DNA from: Micromonospora sediminicola | GTDB taxonomy: Bacteria > Actinomycetota > Actinomycetes > Mycobacteriales > Micromonosporaceae | Reading direction: 5' to 3' | Assembly (NCBI RefSeq): GCF_900089585.1 | Contig: NZ_FLRH01000003.1 | Location: 4,354,501 to 4,418,500 of the forward strand | Length of the DNA: 64,000 nucleotides | Part shown: positions 8,466 to 16,017 of the stretch, one piece after another | Numbering within the stretch: the stretch's first letter is position 1 | Layout of the letters: each line of letters starts with the position of its first letter | Notes under the pieces: generated by a model | Seen by the model: only the letters and a program-made list of their open reading frames with translations | Told to the model about the DNA's origin: nothing | Database searches by the model: none | Made by a program: the position numbers and the translations under genes

Positions 8466-8768
8466 TCAGGCGCTGCCGTCGGCGCCGCCGTCGTGCTGGC
8501 CGGGGGTCGCGCCGCCGTCGGCCGGGCCCTCCGCGCCGCCGTCCGCGCCACCGTCGTGCTGACCGGGGGTCGCGCCGCCGTCGGCCGGGCCCTCCGCACC
8601 GCCGTCCGCGCCACCGTCGTGCTGACCGGGGGTCGCGCCGCCGTCGGCCGGGCCCTCCGCACCGCCGTCCGCGCCACCGTCGTGCTGACCCGGGGTGGCA
8701 CCGCCGTCGGCCGGGCCCTCCAGGCCGCCGCCGCCGCTGGTCTGGATGTCGTCGTCGTTCAATGCCAT
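8466..8768 (-). CDS. repeat peptide, candidate RiPP precursor or hydroxylation substrate
   Basis: 100 residues: a 16-residue head MALNDDDIQTSGGGGL followed by exactly four 21-residue units (17-37, 38-58, 59-79, 80-100) ending at the stop codon. Each unit begins EGPADGG, contains TPGQHDGG and ends ADGGA (ADGSA in the last). Each carries one His, at residues 29, 50, 71 and 92. There is no Cys, Lys, Arg or aromatic residue, and the protein is strongly acidic and presumably unstructured. A short leader plus tandem identical cores next to a modifying enzyme is the layout of multi-core RiPP precursors. The conserved His of QHDGG is a plausible target of the adjacent oxygenase. GGGAG sits seven bases before the ATG. 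No known family was recognised with certainty. Confidence 0.82.
   Translation of the reverse strand: MALNDDDIQTSGGGGLEGPADGGATPGQHDGGADGGAEGPADGGATPGQHDGGADGGAEGPADGGATPGQHDGGADGGAEGPADGGATPGQHDGGADGSA
8469..8720 (-). repeat. four tandem 63-bp units inside the repeat-peptide gene
   Basis: Four head-to-tail copies of a 63-bp unit encode the 21-residue cores. The middle copies differ by only one or a few bases, including at synonymous third positions. This points to recent expansion or homogenisation by slippage or unequal recombination. Confidence 0.95.
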
Positions 8769-8955
8769 GGGTGCTCCCTCGGTGTGCCGCCCCGCGCGTT
8801 CCGGGGTCCGTGTGCAGCGGGTGGTACCCCACGCCCGATCTTCTCTAACCACACGGTAGACGCCCGGACCCGGCCGCACGGACGGTTCGCGCCGGTAGGC
8901 GGCCGATGCCGGCGGGTGCCAGGATGGCGGGAGGAGACGCGCGAGGAGGTACGAG

Positions 8956-9699
8956 GTGGCGCAGCCGGAACCGCTCACGCCGCTGACCGAGGACTGGCAG
9001 CGGGCGCTGGCCGTGGTGGCGCACCCGGACGACCTGGAGTTCGGCGCCGCCGCGGCGGTCGCCCGGTGGACCGGGCAGGGCAAGGAGGTCGTCTACTGCC
9101 TGCTCACCAGCGGTGAGGCAGGCATCGACGGGATGGCGCCGGAGCGCAGCCGGGTGCTGCGCGAGGAGGAGCAGCGGGCCTCGGCCGCCGTGGTGGGGGT
9201 GTCCGCTGTCGAGTTCCTCGGCCTGCCCGACGGGCTGCTGGAATACGGCGTCCCGCTGCGCCGGGCGATCGCCGGGGCGGTCCGCCGGCACCGGCCGGAC
9301 GTGGTGCTCACCAACAACTTCCGGGAGACCTGGGACGGGGCGTACGCGCTGAACCAGGCCGACCACATCGCCTGCGGCCGGGCCACGCTGGACGCGGTCC
9401 GCGACGCCGGCAACCGGTGGATCTTCCCGGAGCAGCTCACCGACGGCACGCAGCCGTGGTCGCGGGTACGCGAGGTGTGGGCGGCCGGCTCGCCGGTGGC
9501 GCGACACGGGGTGGACGTGACGGACACCTTCGCGCGCGGGGTGGACTCGCTGCGGGCGCACGGGGCGTACCTGAGCGGGCTCGGTGACGGCGGCTTCGAC
9601 GCCGAGGAGTTCCTGGAGGGGATGGCCCGCCCGGCGGGAACCCGGCTCGGCGTGCGCCACGGCGCCGCGTTCGAGGTCTTCCAGATCAACCTTCAGTAG
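8956..9699 (+). CDS. PIG-L/LmbE family deacetylase
   Basis: 247 residues. PIG-L enzymes are zinc-dependent N-deacetylases of GlcNAc-type sugars, including the mycothiol and bacillithiol pathway enzymes. Zinc-site residues are visible in VAHPDDLEF (H23, D26) and at H137 in LNQADHIACG, and the Rossmann-like core covers about residues 16-180. GTG start; GAGGAGG at 8943-8949 is well placed. It is read divergently from the repeat-peptide gene with a 187-bp shared upstream region. It is nine bases upstream of a DUF72 gene and probably co-transcribed. The substrate cannot be told from sequence; a mycothiol-conjugate amidase-like role is one option. Confidence 0.9.
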   Translation: MAQPEPLTPLTEDWQRALAVVAHPDDLEFGAAAAVARWTGQGKEVVYCLLTSGEAGIDGMAPERSRVLREEEQRASAAVVGVSAVEFLGLPDGLLEYGVPLRRAIAGAVRRHRPDVVLTNNFRETWDGAYALNQADHIACGRATLDAVRDAGNRWIFPEQLTDGTQPWSRVREVWAAGSPVARHGVDVTDTFARGVDSLRAHGAYLSGLGDGGFDAEEFLEGMARPAGTRLGVRHGAAFEVFQINLQ

Positions 9700-9708
9700 G
9701 GCACGGCG

Positions 9709-10518
9709 ATGTTCCTGGTCGGCACGTCTGGCTGGCAGTACCGGGACTGGCGGGAGCGGTTCTATCCCGCCCGCGTGCCGCAGCGGCGCTGGCTGGAGCA
9801 CTTCGCCGCGCGGTTCGCCACGGTGGAGGTGAACAACGCCTTCTACCGGCTGCCGGAGCGGGACACGTTCGTCGCGTGGCGCGAGCGCACGCCCGGCGAC
9901 TTCTGCGTGGCGGTGAAGATGAGCCGCTACCTGACCCACGTGAGGCGGCTGCGTGACCCGGCCGAGCCGGTGGCCCGGTTCCTCGACCGGGCGTCCGGAC
10001 TGGGCGACCGGCTGGGGCCGGTGCTGGTGCAGCTCCCCCCGACGCTGCGCGCCGACCCGGCGGCGCTGGCGGAGGTGCTGCGGCGGTTCCCGACCGACGT
10101 GCGGGTGGCGGTGGAGCCCCGGCATCCCTCGTGGTGGACCGACGAGACCCGGCGGGTGCTGGAGCGCCACCGGGCGGCGCTGGTCTGGGCGGACCGGCTG
10201 AGCCGACCGATCACGCCACGGTGGCGCACCACCGACTTCGGCTACCTGCGGCTGCACGAGGGGCGGGCGCGGCCCTGGCCCCGCTACGGCCGGGACGCCC
10301 TGGCCGGCTGGGTGCGCCGGCTGGCCGCCACGTTCGGCGACGGCGTGCCGGCGTACGTCTACTTCAACAACGACCCGGGCGGCGCGGCGATCGTCGACGC
10401 GGTCGCGTTCGCCGGGCTGGCCCGGCGGGCCGGGCTGCCGGTCTCCCGCACGCCGACGGCCCGCCCCGCCGAGGGGGCGGGACGGGCCGGCGACGGGTCG
10501 GGTCAGGGAATGAGCTGA
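9709..10518 (+). CDS. DUF72 (YecE-like) TIM-barrel protein, paralogue 1
   Basis: 269 residues. Family hallmarks are the start FLVGTSGWQYRDWRERFYP, VEVNNAFYRLPE, the KMSRYLTH segment, LVQLPP, VAVEPRHPSWW and AYVYFNNDPGGAA. DUF72 proteins adopt a TIM barrel related to AP-endonuclease-like folds; the biochemical function is not established. It follows the PIG-L gene after nine bases. Its 3' end overlaps the convergent DUF2267 gene by 16 bases. The last 35 residues are a low-complexity Ala/Gly/Arg tail. A second member lies at 11226-12095. Confidence 0.9.
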   Translation: MFLVGTSGWQYRDWRERFYPARVPQRRWLEHFAARFATVEVNNAFYRLPERDTFVAWRERTPGDFCVAVKMSRYLTHVRRLRDPAEPVARFLDRASGLGDRLGPVLVQLPPTLRADPAALAEVLRRFPTDVRVAVEPRHPSWWTDETRRVLERHRAALVWADRLSRPITPRWRTTDFGYLRLHEGRARPWPRYGRDALAGWVRRLAATFGDGVPAYVYFNNDPGGAAIVDAVAFAGLARRAGLPVSRTPTARPAEGAGRAGDGSGQGMS

Positions 10519-10931
10519 TCCAGGCCCCGCGGCATGGTCGACTTCACGTCCTGCCACTCCCCCTGCGTGACGTGCCGGCGCAGCGTGTCCAGCACGACCT
10601 GGACCACCCGCTGGGCGCCGCCCTCGACGTCGTACGGGAAGCCCTGGCGGACCTCGTAGAGGAAGTCGTCGCGGTTGAGCTTGATCGGCACGTCCTGCGG
10701 CTGCCAGCCGTCGAAGTAGATGCCGCGCACCAGCACCGGCAGCTGCTGGGCGAACTCGGCGCTCTCCTGCACCGGCAACCGGTCACGCAGCAGGTGCAGC
10801 ACCGTGCGCAGCGCCGCGTAGGACTGGTTGCGCCGCTCCGGCGGCCAGCCGTACGCCGACTCGATCTCCTTGAGGATCACGTTCGTCTTGTCCAGCGAGG
10901 ACTCGAACGCGGACACCAACTGTTCCGCCAT
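10503..10931 (-). CDS. DUF2267 domain protein
   Basis: 142 residues. The sequence carries the DUF2267 pattern: paired helical repeats with ALRTVLHLLRDRLPVQESAEFAQQLPVLVRGIYFDGW, then a second half RDDFLYEVRQ and VVQVVLDTLRRHV. The family is common in actinobacteria next to stress and general-adaptation genes; its function is unknown. ATG 10931 follows GGGGGTGAG, which overlaps the stop of the 60-residue gene upstream, so the two probably form an operon. It converges on the DUF72 gene with a 16-base overlap. Confidence 0.88.
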   Translation of the reverse strand: MAEQLVSAFESSLDKTNVILKEIESAYGWPPERRNQSYAALRTVLHLLRDRLPVQESAEFAQQLPVLVRGIYFDGWQPQDVPIKLNRDDFLYEVRQGFPYDVEGGAQRVVQVVLDTLRRHVTQGEWQDVKSTMPRGLDQLIP

Positions 10932-10936
10932 CTGTC

Positions 10937-11119
10937 TCACCCCCGTACGTCGGTCTCCCAGCGGCGGTCGTCGGCGCGCCGGGGTGGCCCGCTGGGACCC
11001 CGCCACAGCCGGGTCGGACTGAACCGGCCGGGCCGTTCGCCCCGCCGCGGCGCGTCGGAGTTGCCGACCACGTGCAGTACGCCACCGCGGCGTCGGTCCG
11101 CCACCACCCGTACCGTCAT
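10937..11119 (-). CDS. small basic hypothetical protein
   Basis: 60 residues beginning MTVRVVADRRRGGVLHVVG. AGGAGGTGGGTC is directly upstream of ATG 11119 and is a strong ribosome site, the main reason for calling it. It is rich in Arg, Gly and Asp, with no membrane segment or recognised motif. It ends five bases before the DUF2267 start. Upstream at 11120-11225 lies the intergenic region to the second DUF72 gene. Could be spurious. Confidence 0.5.
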   Translation of the reverse strand: MTVRVVADRRRGGVLHVVGNSDAPRRGERPGRFSPTRLWRGPSGPPRRADDRRWETDVRG

Positions 11120-11225
11120 GACCCACCTCCTCGTCGCGACGCCTCCACCGGCGGTGGAGGAGCGCACACGGTCCATGGTGCGGCGAGGGCGGGTGAGCGG
11201 GCCTCACCCGTACCGGGTGAAACGC

Positions 11226-12095
11226 TCAGGCGTCCAGCAGGCCGGCGAGGGTGGCGGCGTTGCGCTGTGCGTAGTCCCGGTAGCAGTTGTTCATCAGCAC
11301 GTGCGTCTGCTCGGCCTGGTCGCCCAGCTCGCGCAGCTTGGGCGCCCAGTCGCGCAGCTCGCGGTCGGAGTAGTCGTAGCCGAACTTCTCGTGGATGTCC
11401 TTGCTGGTCCACTTGTCGCTGTGCCCGTGGAACCGGACCACGGCGAGGTCGGCGGTGGCGGCCAGCACCGGCGGAACGGACGACCTGTGTCCCTGCGGCA
11501 TGTCCACGCAGACGAACGGCAGCTCGTGCTCGCGCAGGAAGCCGAGCGTCTCCTCGGCGTTGTCGCCGTCGAACCAGGAGGCGTGTCGGAACTCGACGAC
11601 CGGGCGCAGCGGGGCGCAGCGCCGCGCCACCTCCAGCAGGTACTGCTTGTTGTCCCGCTTGATGGTGAACCAGGGCGGGAACTGGAACAGCAGCGCGCCC
11701 AGCTTGCCGGCGTCGACCAGCGGGTCGAGCGCCGACAGGAACCGCGTCCAGACCTCCTCGTACGCCTGTGCCGGCAGGTCGTCCGGGTAGACGTTGCGTT
11801 TGTCGGTGTCCGGCCGCAGGTCCTTGTAGAGCGCCGACACCCGGGTCGGGTGGCCGGTCAGCAGGCTGAACGCCTTGACGTTGAAGGTGAAGCCGGGCGG
11901 GGTGCGCTCCGCCCAGAGCCGCGCGGTCCGCTCGGCCGGCGGCGAGTAGTAGGTGGCGTCCACCTCGACCAGCGGGAACCGGCGGGCGTAGTGGGACAGC
12001 CGCTTCTCCGGCGTGTCGGCGCTCGCCGGGTACCAGCCGGAGTCGAGCAGGGTCCGGTCGGTCCAGGAGGCGGTGCCCACCTTGATCTCACCCAT
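11226..12095 (-). CDS. DUF72 (YecE-like) TIM-barrel protein, paralogue 2
   Basis: 289 residues, clearly DUF72 but of a different subgroup from the 9709-10518 gene. Markers: IKVGTASWTDRTL, VEVDATYYSPPAERTARLW, FTFNVKAFSLLTGHPTR, LLFQFPPWF, VEFRHASWFDG and HVLMNNCYRDYAQRNA. It carries an insertion (about residues 88-115) with DLRPDTDKRNVYPDDLP not present in paralogue 1. Function is unknown. The neighbouring DksA-type gene ends 30 bases upstream and reads the same way, so the two may be co-transcribed. Confidence 0.9.
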   Translation of the reverse strand: MGEIKVGTASWTDRTLLDSGWYPASADTPEKRLSHYARRFPLVEVDATYYSPPAERTARLWAERTPPGFTFNVKAFSLLTGHPTRVSALYKDLRPDTDKRNVYPDDLPAQAYEEVWTRFLSALDPLVDAGKLGALLFQFPPWFTIKRDNKQYLLEVARRCAPLRPVVEFRHASWFDGDNAEETLGFLREHELPFVCVDMPQGHRSSVPPVLAATADLAVVRFHGHSDKWTSKDIHEKFGYDYSDRELRDWAPKLRELGDQAEQTHVLMNNCYRDYAQRNAATLAGLLDA

Positions 12096-12125
12096 GGGAC
12101 CGACCGGCGACCCGGGCGCGGCGGC

Positions 12126-12551
12126 TCAGGCCGCCCGCCGCTCCCGGGTCTGCTTGCAGGCCACGCAGGAGGTGGCGGACGGGAAGATCTCCAGCCGCTC
12201 CACCGGGATCGGCGCGGTGCAGCCCTCGCAGAAGCCGTAGGTGCCCTCGTCGAGCCGGGTCAGCGCGTGCTCGAACTGCGCACGCCGCTCCAGGATGGTG
12301 CGCAGCAGCGACTGCGCGGTGTCCCGCTCGGCGGTCTTGGTGCCGCTGTCGGCCTGGTCGTCGCCGGCGGTGTCGCCGACCTCGACCAGCCGCAGCACCT
12401 GGCTCTGCATCACGGCCTGGTCGTACTCCGCGGTCAGCTCGTCGTACCGCGACCGCAGGGACTGCCGGATCTGGTCGACCTCCGCCTGGGAGCGGCCCGT
12501 GGCTGTCGTGTCGTGGACGAGCATCGCTGCCTGCCTTTCCTGCGGCCTCAT
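12126..12551 (-). CDS. TraR/DksA family zinc-finger protein
   Basis: 141 residues. The N-terminal 100 residues are a helical coiled coil. A C4 zinc finger follows, with C108-x2-C111 (FCEGC) and C129-x2-C132 (CVAC), as in DksA/TraR proteins that enter the RNA polymerase secondary channel and modulate transcription. In actinobacteria such proteins are often shorter relatives without the DksA Asp-Asp tip. The start at 12551 has GGAGG six bases upstream; an internal ATG at 12524 is the alternative. An AT-richer stretch at 12650-12690 may hold its promoter. Confidence 0.87.
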   Translation of the reverse strand: MRPQERQAAMLVHDTTATGRSQAEVDQIRQSLRSRYDELTAEYDQAVMQSQVLRLVEVGDTAGDDQADSGTKTAERDTAQSLLRTILERRAQFEHALTRLDEGTYGFCEGCTAPIPVERLEIFPSATSCVACKQTRERRAA

Positions 12552-12705
12552 ACCGGTCCTCCGGCGGCGAGCGCCGGAGGACCAGGTCCGAATGTGGATG
12601 CGCGGGCGAGATCACCCGTGCTCTGTGAGCCGGGCGATTACCCGGGCGCCCGAGCGGCCAAACCGGAGATTTCCTGTCTCTTTCCGGTGAGTTGCGGGCG
12701 GCCGG

Positions 12706-13335
12706 TCAGGCGGCCTCCACGAGGGCCGGACGGCGGGGGTCGTCGACGCGCACGACCACGTCGGCGAAGGAGGCCGGGTCGACCTCGTCGGCATAGCGGG
12801 CGAACGCCGGCAGCGTCCAGCGCAGCGCGGGCTCGGTACGTCGCGCCAGCGCCGCCGGCGAGAGCACCAGGTGCACGGCCAGGTCGAACGGCAACGCGCC
12901 ACCGAGCAGCAGCGCGCCGCTGACCAGCACGACGCCGCCGGGCGGCAGGTCCTGGTAGGTGGCCCGGCTGGCCCGGTCGGCGTCGGCGTCCCAGAGCGAG
13001 GGCAGCAGCCGCCCGGAGCCACCCGGCCCGGCCGGGTCGAGCACCTCCCGGCGCAGCCCGGGCTCGTCGAGCCAGCCCTCGTAGTAGGCGTCCGGGTTGG
13101 TGCGCCCGTGCTCCAGGCGGGTCGAGGCGGGGCGGAGGAAGTCGGCGGCCCGTACGTGCAGCGCCGGCCGCCCGGCGGCGCGCAGCGGGTCGACGAGGGC
13201 GGCGGCGAGGGCGTCCGGCCCGGCGGCCGGTGGGCCGTCGACGGCCACCCGCAGCCGGCCGGGCGTCTCGGTGCGGGCGAGACGCCCGGCCAGCTCGGCG
13301 ACGAGCCGGTCGGGGCTGATCGGGCGGACGCGCAT
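12706..13335 (-). CDS. uridine kinase-like P-loop protein with degenerate Walker A
   Basis: 209 residues. The layout follows the actinobacterial uridine-kinase-like family: RLRVAVDGPPAAGPDALA, then a YYEGWLDEPGLRREVLDP segment, GGVVLVSGALLLGGALPFDLAVHLVLS and a lid-like LARRTEPALRW. The Walker A position reads G34-P-P-A-A-G39-P40-D41, so the Lys and Ser/Thr that bind phosphate are replaced by Pro and Asp. Kinase activity is therefore unlikely. A binding or regulatory role, or a decaying gene, are alternatives. The frame is intact and codon use is normal. Confidence 0.78.
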   Translation of the reverse strand: MRVRPISPDRLVAELAGRLARTETPGRLRVAVDGPPAAGPDALAAALVDPLRAAGRPALHVRAADFLRPASTRLEHGRTNPDAYYEGWLDEPGLRREVLDPAGPGGSGRLLPSLWDADADRASRATYQDLPPGGVVLVSGALLLGGALPFDLAVHLVLSPAALARRTEPALRWTLPAFARYADEVDPASFADVVVRVDDPRRPALVEAA

Positions 13336-13429
13336 CCGACCACTATGCCCACCTGGGCGGGCGGGTCACCACGCCGGTCGCGTCCGGGCGGTCGGGGCTC
13401 CGTCCGGTGGGCGCTCGGCCGGTGACGCC

Positions 13430-14038
13430 TCAGCCGGTGCGGTCGATGGTGACCCGGGCGTCGTCGGCGAGCCGGTAGCCGACGCCGTAGACGGTGGTGA
13501 CCAGCGGGACGTCCACGCCGACCTTGCCGCGCAGCCGGCGCACGTGCACGTCGACGGTGCGGACGCCGGCGTGCTCGTAGCCCCAGACCGCGTTGAGCAG
13601 TTGCAGCCGGGTGAACACCCGGCGCGGGTGGGCGACCAGGTGCAGCAGCAGGTCGAACTCCAGGCGGGTCAGCGGCAGCGGTTCGCCGTCGCGCAGCACC
13701 GACCGGGACGAGGCCAGGATGTGCAGGGTCGGGATGGTCGGGGCGAGTGGGCGCGTCGGGCCGCGGCCGGCCGGCACCGGGTCGGGGCGGCGCTCCGCCG
13801 GGACCGCGCCCGCGCTGATCACCGCGTCGCCGCGTTCGAGCATCTCGCGGGCGGCGTCGAGGAGCCGGCGGGCGGCCGGGGTGAGCGACTCCTCGCAGGC
13901 CAGCGGGATGTTCAGGGTGACGGTGAGCATGGGCGCGGCGGTGTTGGCGGGACGACGCTGGCCGCCGGGTGGACGGCCGGGGACCGCGGGTTGGGACGTA
14001 TGCCATCCGGCGCGCGACGAGGCGGGGCTGACCGACAT
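13430..14038 (-). CDS. receiver-less OmpR/PhoB-type winged-helix regulator 1
   Basis: 202 residues from ATG 14038, which follows AAGGAGGACC. The C-terminal 95 residues are a full OmpR/PhoB DNA-binding domain: LTRLEFDLLLHLVAHPRRVFTRLQLLNAVWG, then RTVDVHVRRLRGKVG and TVYGVGYRL. The N-terminal half has no phospho-acceptor Asp receiver; it holds a short TVTLNIPLACEES strand segment and a Pro/Arg-rich linker. No kinase gene is nearby. It is paralogous to 14329-14919 (see there). The regulator is therefore probably not controlled by phosphorelay. Confidence 0.85.
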   Translation of the reverse strand: MSVSPASSRAGWHTSQPAVPGRPPGGQRRPANTAAPMLTVTLNIPLACEESLTPAARRLLDAAREMLERGDAVISAGAVPAERRPDPVPAGRGPTRPLAPTIPTLHILASSRSVLRDGEPLPLTRLEFDLLLHLVAHPRRVFTRLQLLNAVWGYEHAGVRTVDVHVRRLRGKVGVDVPLVTTVYGVGYRLADDARVTIDRTG

Positions 14039-14280
14039 GGTCCTCCTTGGCTGGTCCGGGTATCTCCCCACGGCCCGGGACGCCGCTTCATCGATGCTTC
14101 CCGGCGCCTGTGCGAGGGTCAAGGGGCGGCTGCGTTGCATGAATGTGACAATTGACGAACACATCGGAGCCGGGTGCTCGCTCTGCGTACGAGGCCCGTT
14201 GATTACAGCAGAGCGCCGAAAACGGGCGGTACGGGGGGTCCCCGACCGGTTCACAATGGCGGATGCGATCGAAACGTGAA

Positions 14281-14311
14281 CGCGGCGCACCCGGGTTCCG
14301 GGTGCGCCGCG
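14281..14311 (-). terminator. perfect 14-bp-stem hairpin downstream of regulator 2
   Basis: Arms at 14281-14294 and 14298-14311 are perfectly complementary with a three-base loop. The hairpin lies 18 bases past the stop of the gene at 14329-14919 and would end its transcript before regulator 1. No strong T-run follows, as is common in high-GC genomes. The remaining 14039-14280 holds the presumed promoter of regulator 1. Confidence 0.75.
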
Positions 14312-14328
14312 TGCCGGCCGGCGACGGG

Positions 14329-14919
14329 TCAGGCGTCCCGGTCCACCTCGATCGGAGCGTCGTCGGCGAGCCGGTAGCCGACGCCGTACACGGTGGTCAC
14401 CAGCGGCGTGTCCGGCCCGAATTTCGCGCGCAGCCGGCGTACGTGAACGTCGACGGTGCGGGCCACCGCGTGCTCGTAACCCCAGACGTTGGCGAGCAGT
14501 TGCAGCCGGGTGAACACCCGACGCGGATGCTCGGCGAGGAACTGCAGCAGGTCGTACTCGATCCGGGTGAGCGCGACCTCGACGTCGCCGTGCCGGACCC
14601 GGCGGGTGCCGGTGAGCATGCGCACCCCGCCCGGGCCGGCGGGCGGCGCGGCCGGCGGCGGCTCGGCCGGCGACGCGGCGACACGGCGCAGGTCGAGCAC
14701 GGCCCGTGCGGCCCGGTGCTCGTCCGGGCGGACCAGGCCCTCGCCGGAGGCGGCGAGTTCGTCCAGCAGGTCGACCAGCCGGGCCAGGCCGGGCGTCAAC
14801 GGGCCGGCGCCCAGGTCGAGCGTGACGGTCAGGGTCGGTGCGGTGCGCGGCCGGGGCGGCAGCGCCCGGTCGGTACGGCCCGGTCGGGCCGGACGGGTGT
14901 TGAGGGCGACGACGGACAT
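14329..14919 (-). CDS. receiver-less OmpR/PhoB-type winged-helix regulator 2
   Basis: 196 residues; CAGGAGG precedes the ATG. It is closely related to regulator 1 across the DNA-binding domain (PRRVFTRLQLL, WGYEHA, RTVDVHVRRLR, LVTTVYGVGYRLADDA) and shares the N-terminal TVTLDL strand and helical segment. There is no receiver domain. The two genes look like a tandem duplication that has diverged in the linker. It is followed by a terminator hairpin. Upstream lie rhodanese and cysteine dioxygenase genes in the same direction, 52 bases away, so it may be the distal gene of that operon and control sulfur genes (inference). Confidence 0.85.
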   Translation of the reverse strand: MSVVALNTRPARPGRTDRALPPRPRTAPTLTVTLDLGAGPLTPGLARLVDLLDELAASGEGLVRPDEHRAARAVLDLRRVAASPAEPPPAAPPAGPGGVRMLTGTRRVRHGDVEVALTRIEYDLLQFLAEHPRRVFTRLQLLANVWGYEHAVARTVDVHVRRLRAKFGPDTPLVTTVYGVGYRLADDAPIEVDRDA

Positions 14920-14971
14920 GGGGGCCTCCTGTGCGGGCGGTCGCCCCGCCCTGCCGGGTGCGGCGGGACGG

Positions 14972-15463
14972 TCAGCGGAGCGCCCGGCCGGCGGTGACCG
15001 GGGGCGCGGTGGACGAGGGTCGGGGCGGCGGGGTGGGGCCGAGGGTGGGCAGGCCGGCGATGCGCCAGGCGGCGAAGCCGCCGGCCACGTCGGTGGCGTG
15101 GCGCAGGCCGATCTCCTGGAGCGCGGCGGCGGCCAGCGACGAGGTGTAGCCCTCCTGGCAGAGGACGACCACCGGCACGTCGTAGCCGACGGCCTCGGGC
15201 AGCCGGGCGGCGCAGCGTGGGTCGAAGCGCCACTCCAGGACGTTGCGTTCGACGGCGAGCGCGCCGGGCACGGTGCCGTGCGCGGCCCGCTGGCCGGTCG
15301 GCCGGATGTCGACCAGCAGCGCGCCGGCCCGGTAGGCCAGGTGGGCCTGCTCGGGATCGAGACGGCGCAGGCGGGACCGGGCGGCGGCGAGGATCTCGTC
15401 GATGCCCCGGGAGCCCGGCGGCGGGACCGGACAGCTCTCGGTGCGGATGGGGGTCTGCGCCAT
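14972..15463 (-). CDS. rhodanese-like sulfurtransferase
   Basis: 163 residues from ATG 15463, which follows GGAAGGAC. A single rhodanese domain covers about residues 33-150: LLVDIRPTGQRAAHGTVPGALAVERN, then VVVLCQEGYTSSLAAAAL with the active-site C102 in the CQEGYTS loop, and GGFAAWRIAGLP. It is predicted to carry a persulfide and to act cytoplasmically. It lies immediately downstream of cysteine dioxygenase on the same strand. This pairing is common in actinobacteria and ties it to cysteine sulfur turnover. Confidence 0.9.
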   Translation of the reverse strand: MAQTPIRTESCPVPPPGSRGIDEILAAARSRLRRLDPEQAHLAYRAGALLVDIRPTGQRAAHGTVPGALAVERNVLEWRFDPRCAARLPEAVGYDVPVVVLCQEGYTSSLAAAALQEIGLRHATDVAGGFAAWRIAGLPTLGPTPPPRPSSTAPPVTAGRALR

Positions 15464-15510
15464 CGTGGCGTCCTTCCGTTCGGCGGGGTTCACGGGCGAG
15501 GGCGGGGGGT

Positions 15511-15963
15511 TCACCAGGCGACGCCGGCCTCGGCCACCTCGGCGACCCGGAGCCGCCCGGCGACGAGGTGGTAGCGGGTCATCCGGCTCAGCGCGGGCCG
15601 GTAGACGTGCACGCTGACCGCGGGCTGGTCGCCCCGGTTGGTGACCTGGTGCACGTGCCGCACGCCGAACCGCCGTCCGGTGCCCGCGGCGAGCCGGTGC
15701 GGGCGCAGCCGCCCACCGCTGACCGTCTCCTCGGTGAGCACGCCGGCGACGACCCGGAAGGCGCCGGCCGATCCGCCGTGGTCGTGCAGGTCGGTGCCCT
15801 GCCCGGGCAGCCAGCTCAGCGCCCAGACCTCGTACGCCTCCCCAGCGTGCAGCCGGGCGTACCAGCGTTGCGACCGGTCGAAGCGCAGGGCGACCGGCCA
15901 GGCGGTCGGGTCGGCCCAGCGGGCGGCGACGGTCAACAGGTCGGTCGGGTCGGTGCTGGTCAT
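15511..15963 (-). CDS. cysteine dioxygenase type I
   Basis: 150 residues from ATG 15963; a GTG at 16005 would add 14 residues. Cysteine dioxygenase oxidises L-cysteine to cysteine sulfinate with a non-heme Fe(II). Cupin metal residues are visible as H60-x-H62 in GTDLHDHGGSAGAF and a distal His in GVRHVHQVTNRG (H103 or H105). The Arg of RWYARL and the C-terminal Tyr/His in YHLVAGRLRV fit substrate contacts. It heads an operon with rhodanese. An AT-rich inverted repeat at 16018-16032 lies in its promoter region. Confidence 0.88.
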   Translation of the reverse strand: MTSTDPTDLLTVAARWADPTAWPVALRFDRSQRWYARLHAGEAYEVWALSWLPGQGTDLHDHGGSAGAFRVVAGVLTEETVSGGRLRPHRLAAGTGRRFGVRHVHQVTNRGDQPAVSVHVYRPALSRMTRYHLVAGRLRVAEVAEAGVAW

Positions 15964-16017
15964 CGGCGGGACGTCCTCACGGTGCGGGGCGGCGCGTGCC
16001 TCCACACCTTAGACGGC

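Noticed and set aside
8469..8720. CRISPR-like array
   Set aside because: Units are contiguous with no spacers and are in-frame coding repeats.
10462..10483. GC hairpin at the end of the first DUF72 gene
   Set aside because: Inside coding sequence and easily produced by Gly/Arg/Ala codons; too weak to call a terminator.
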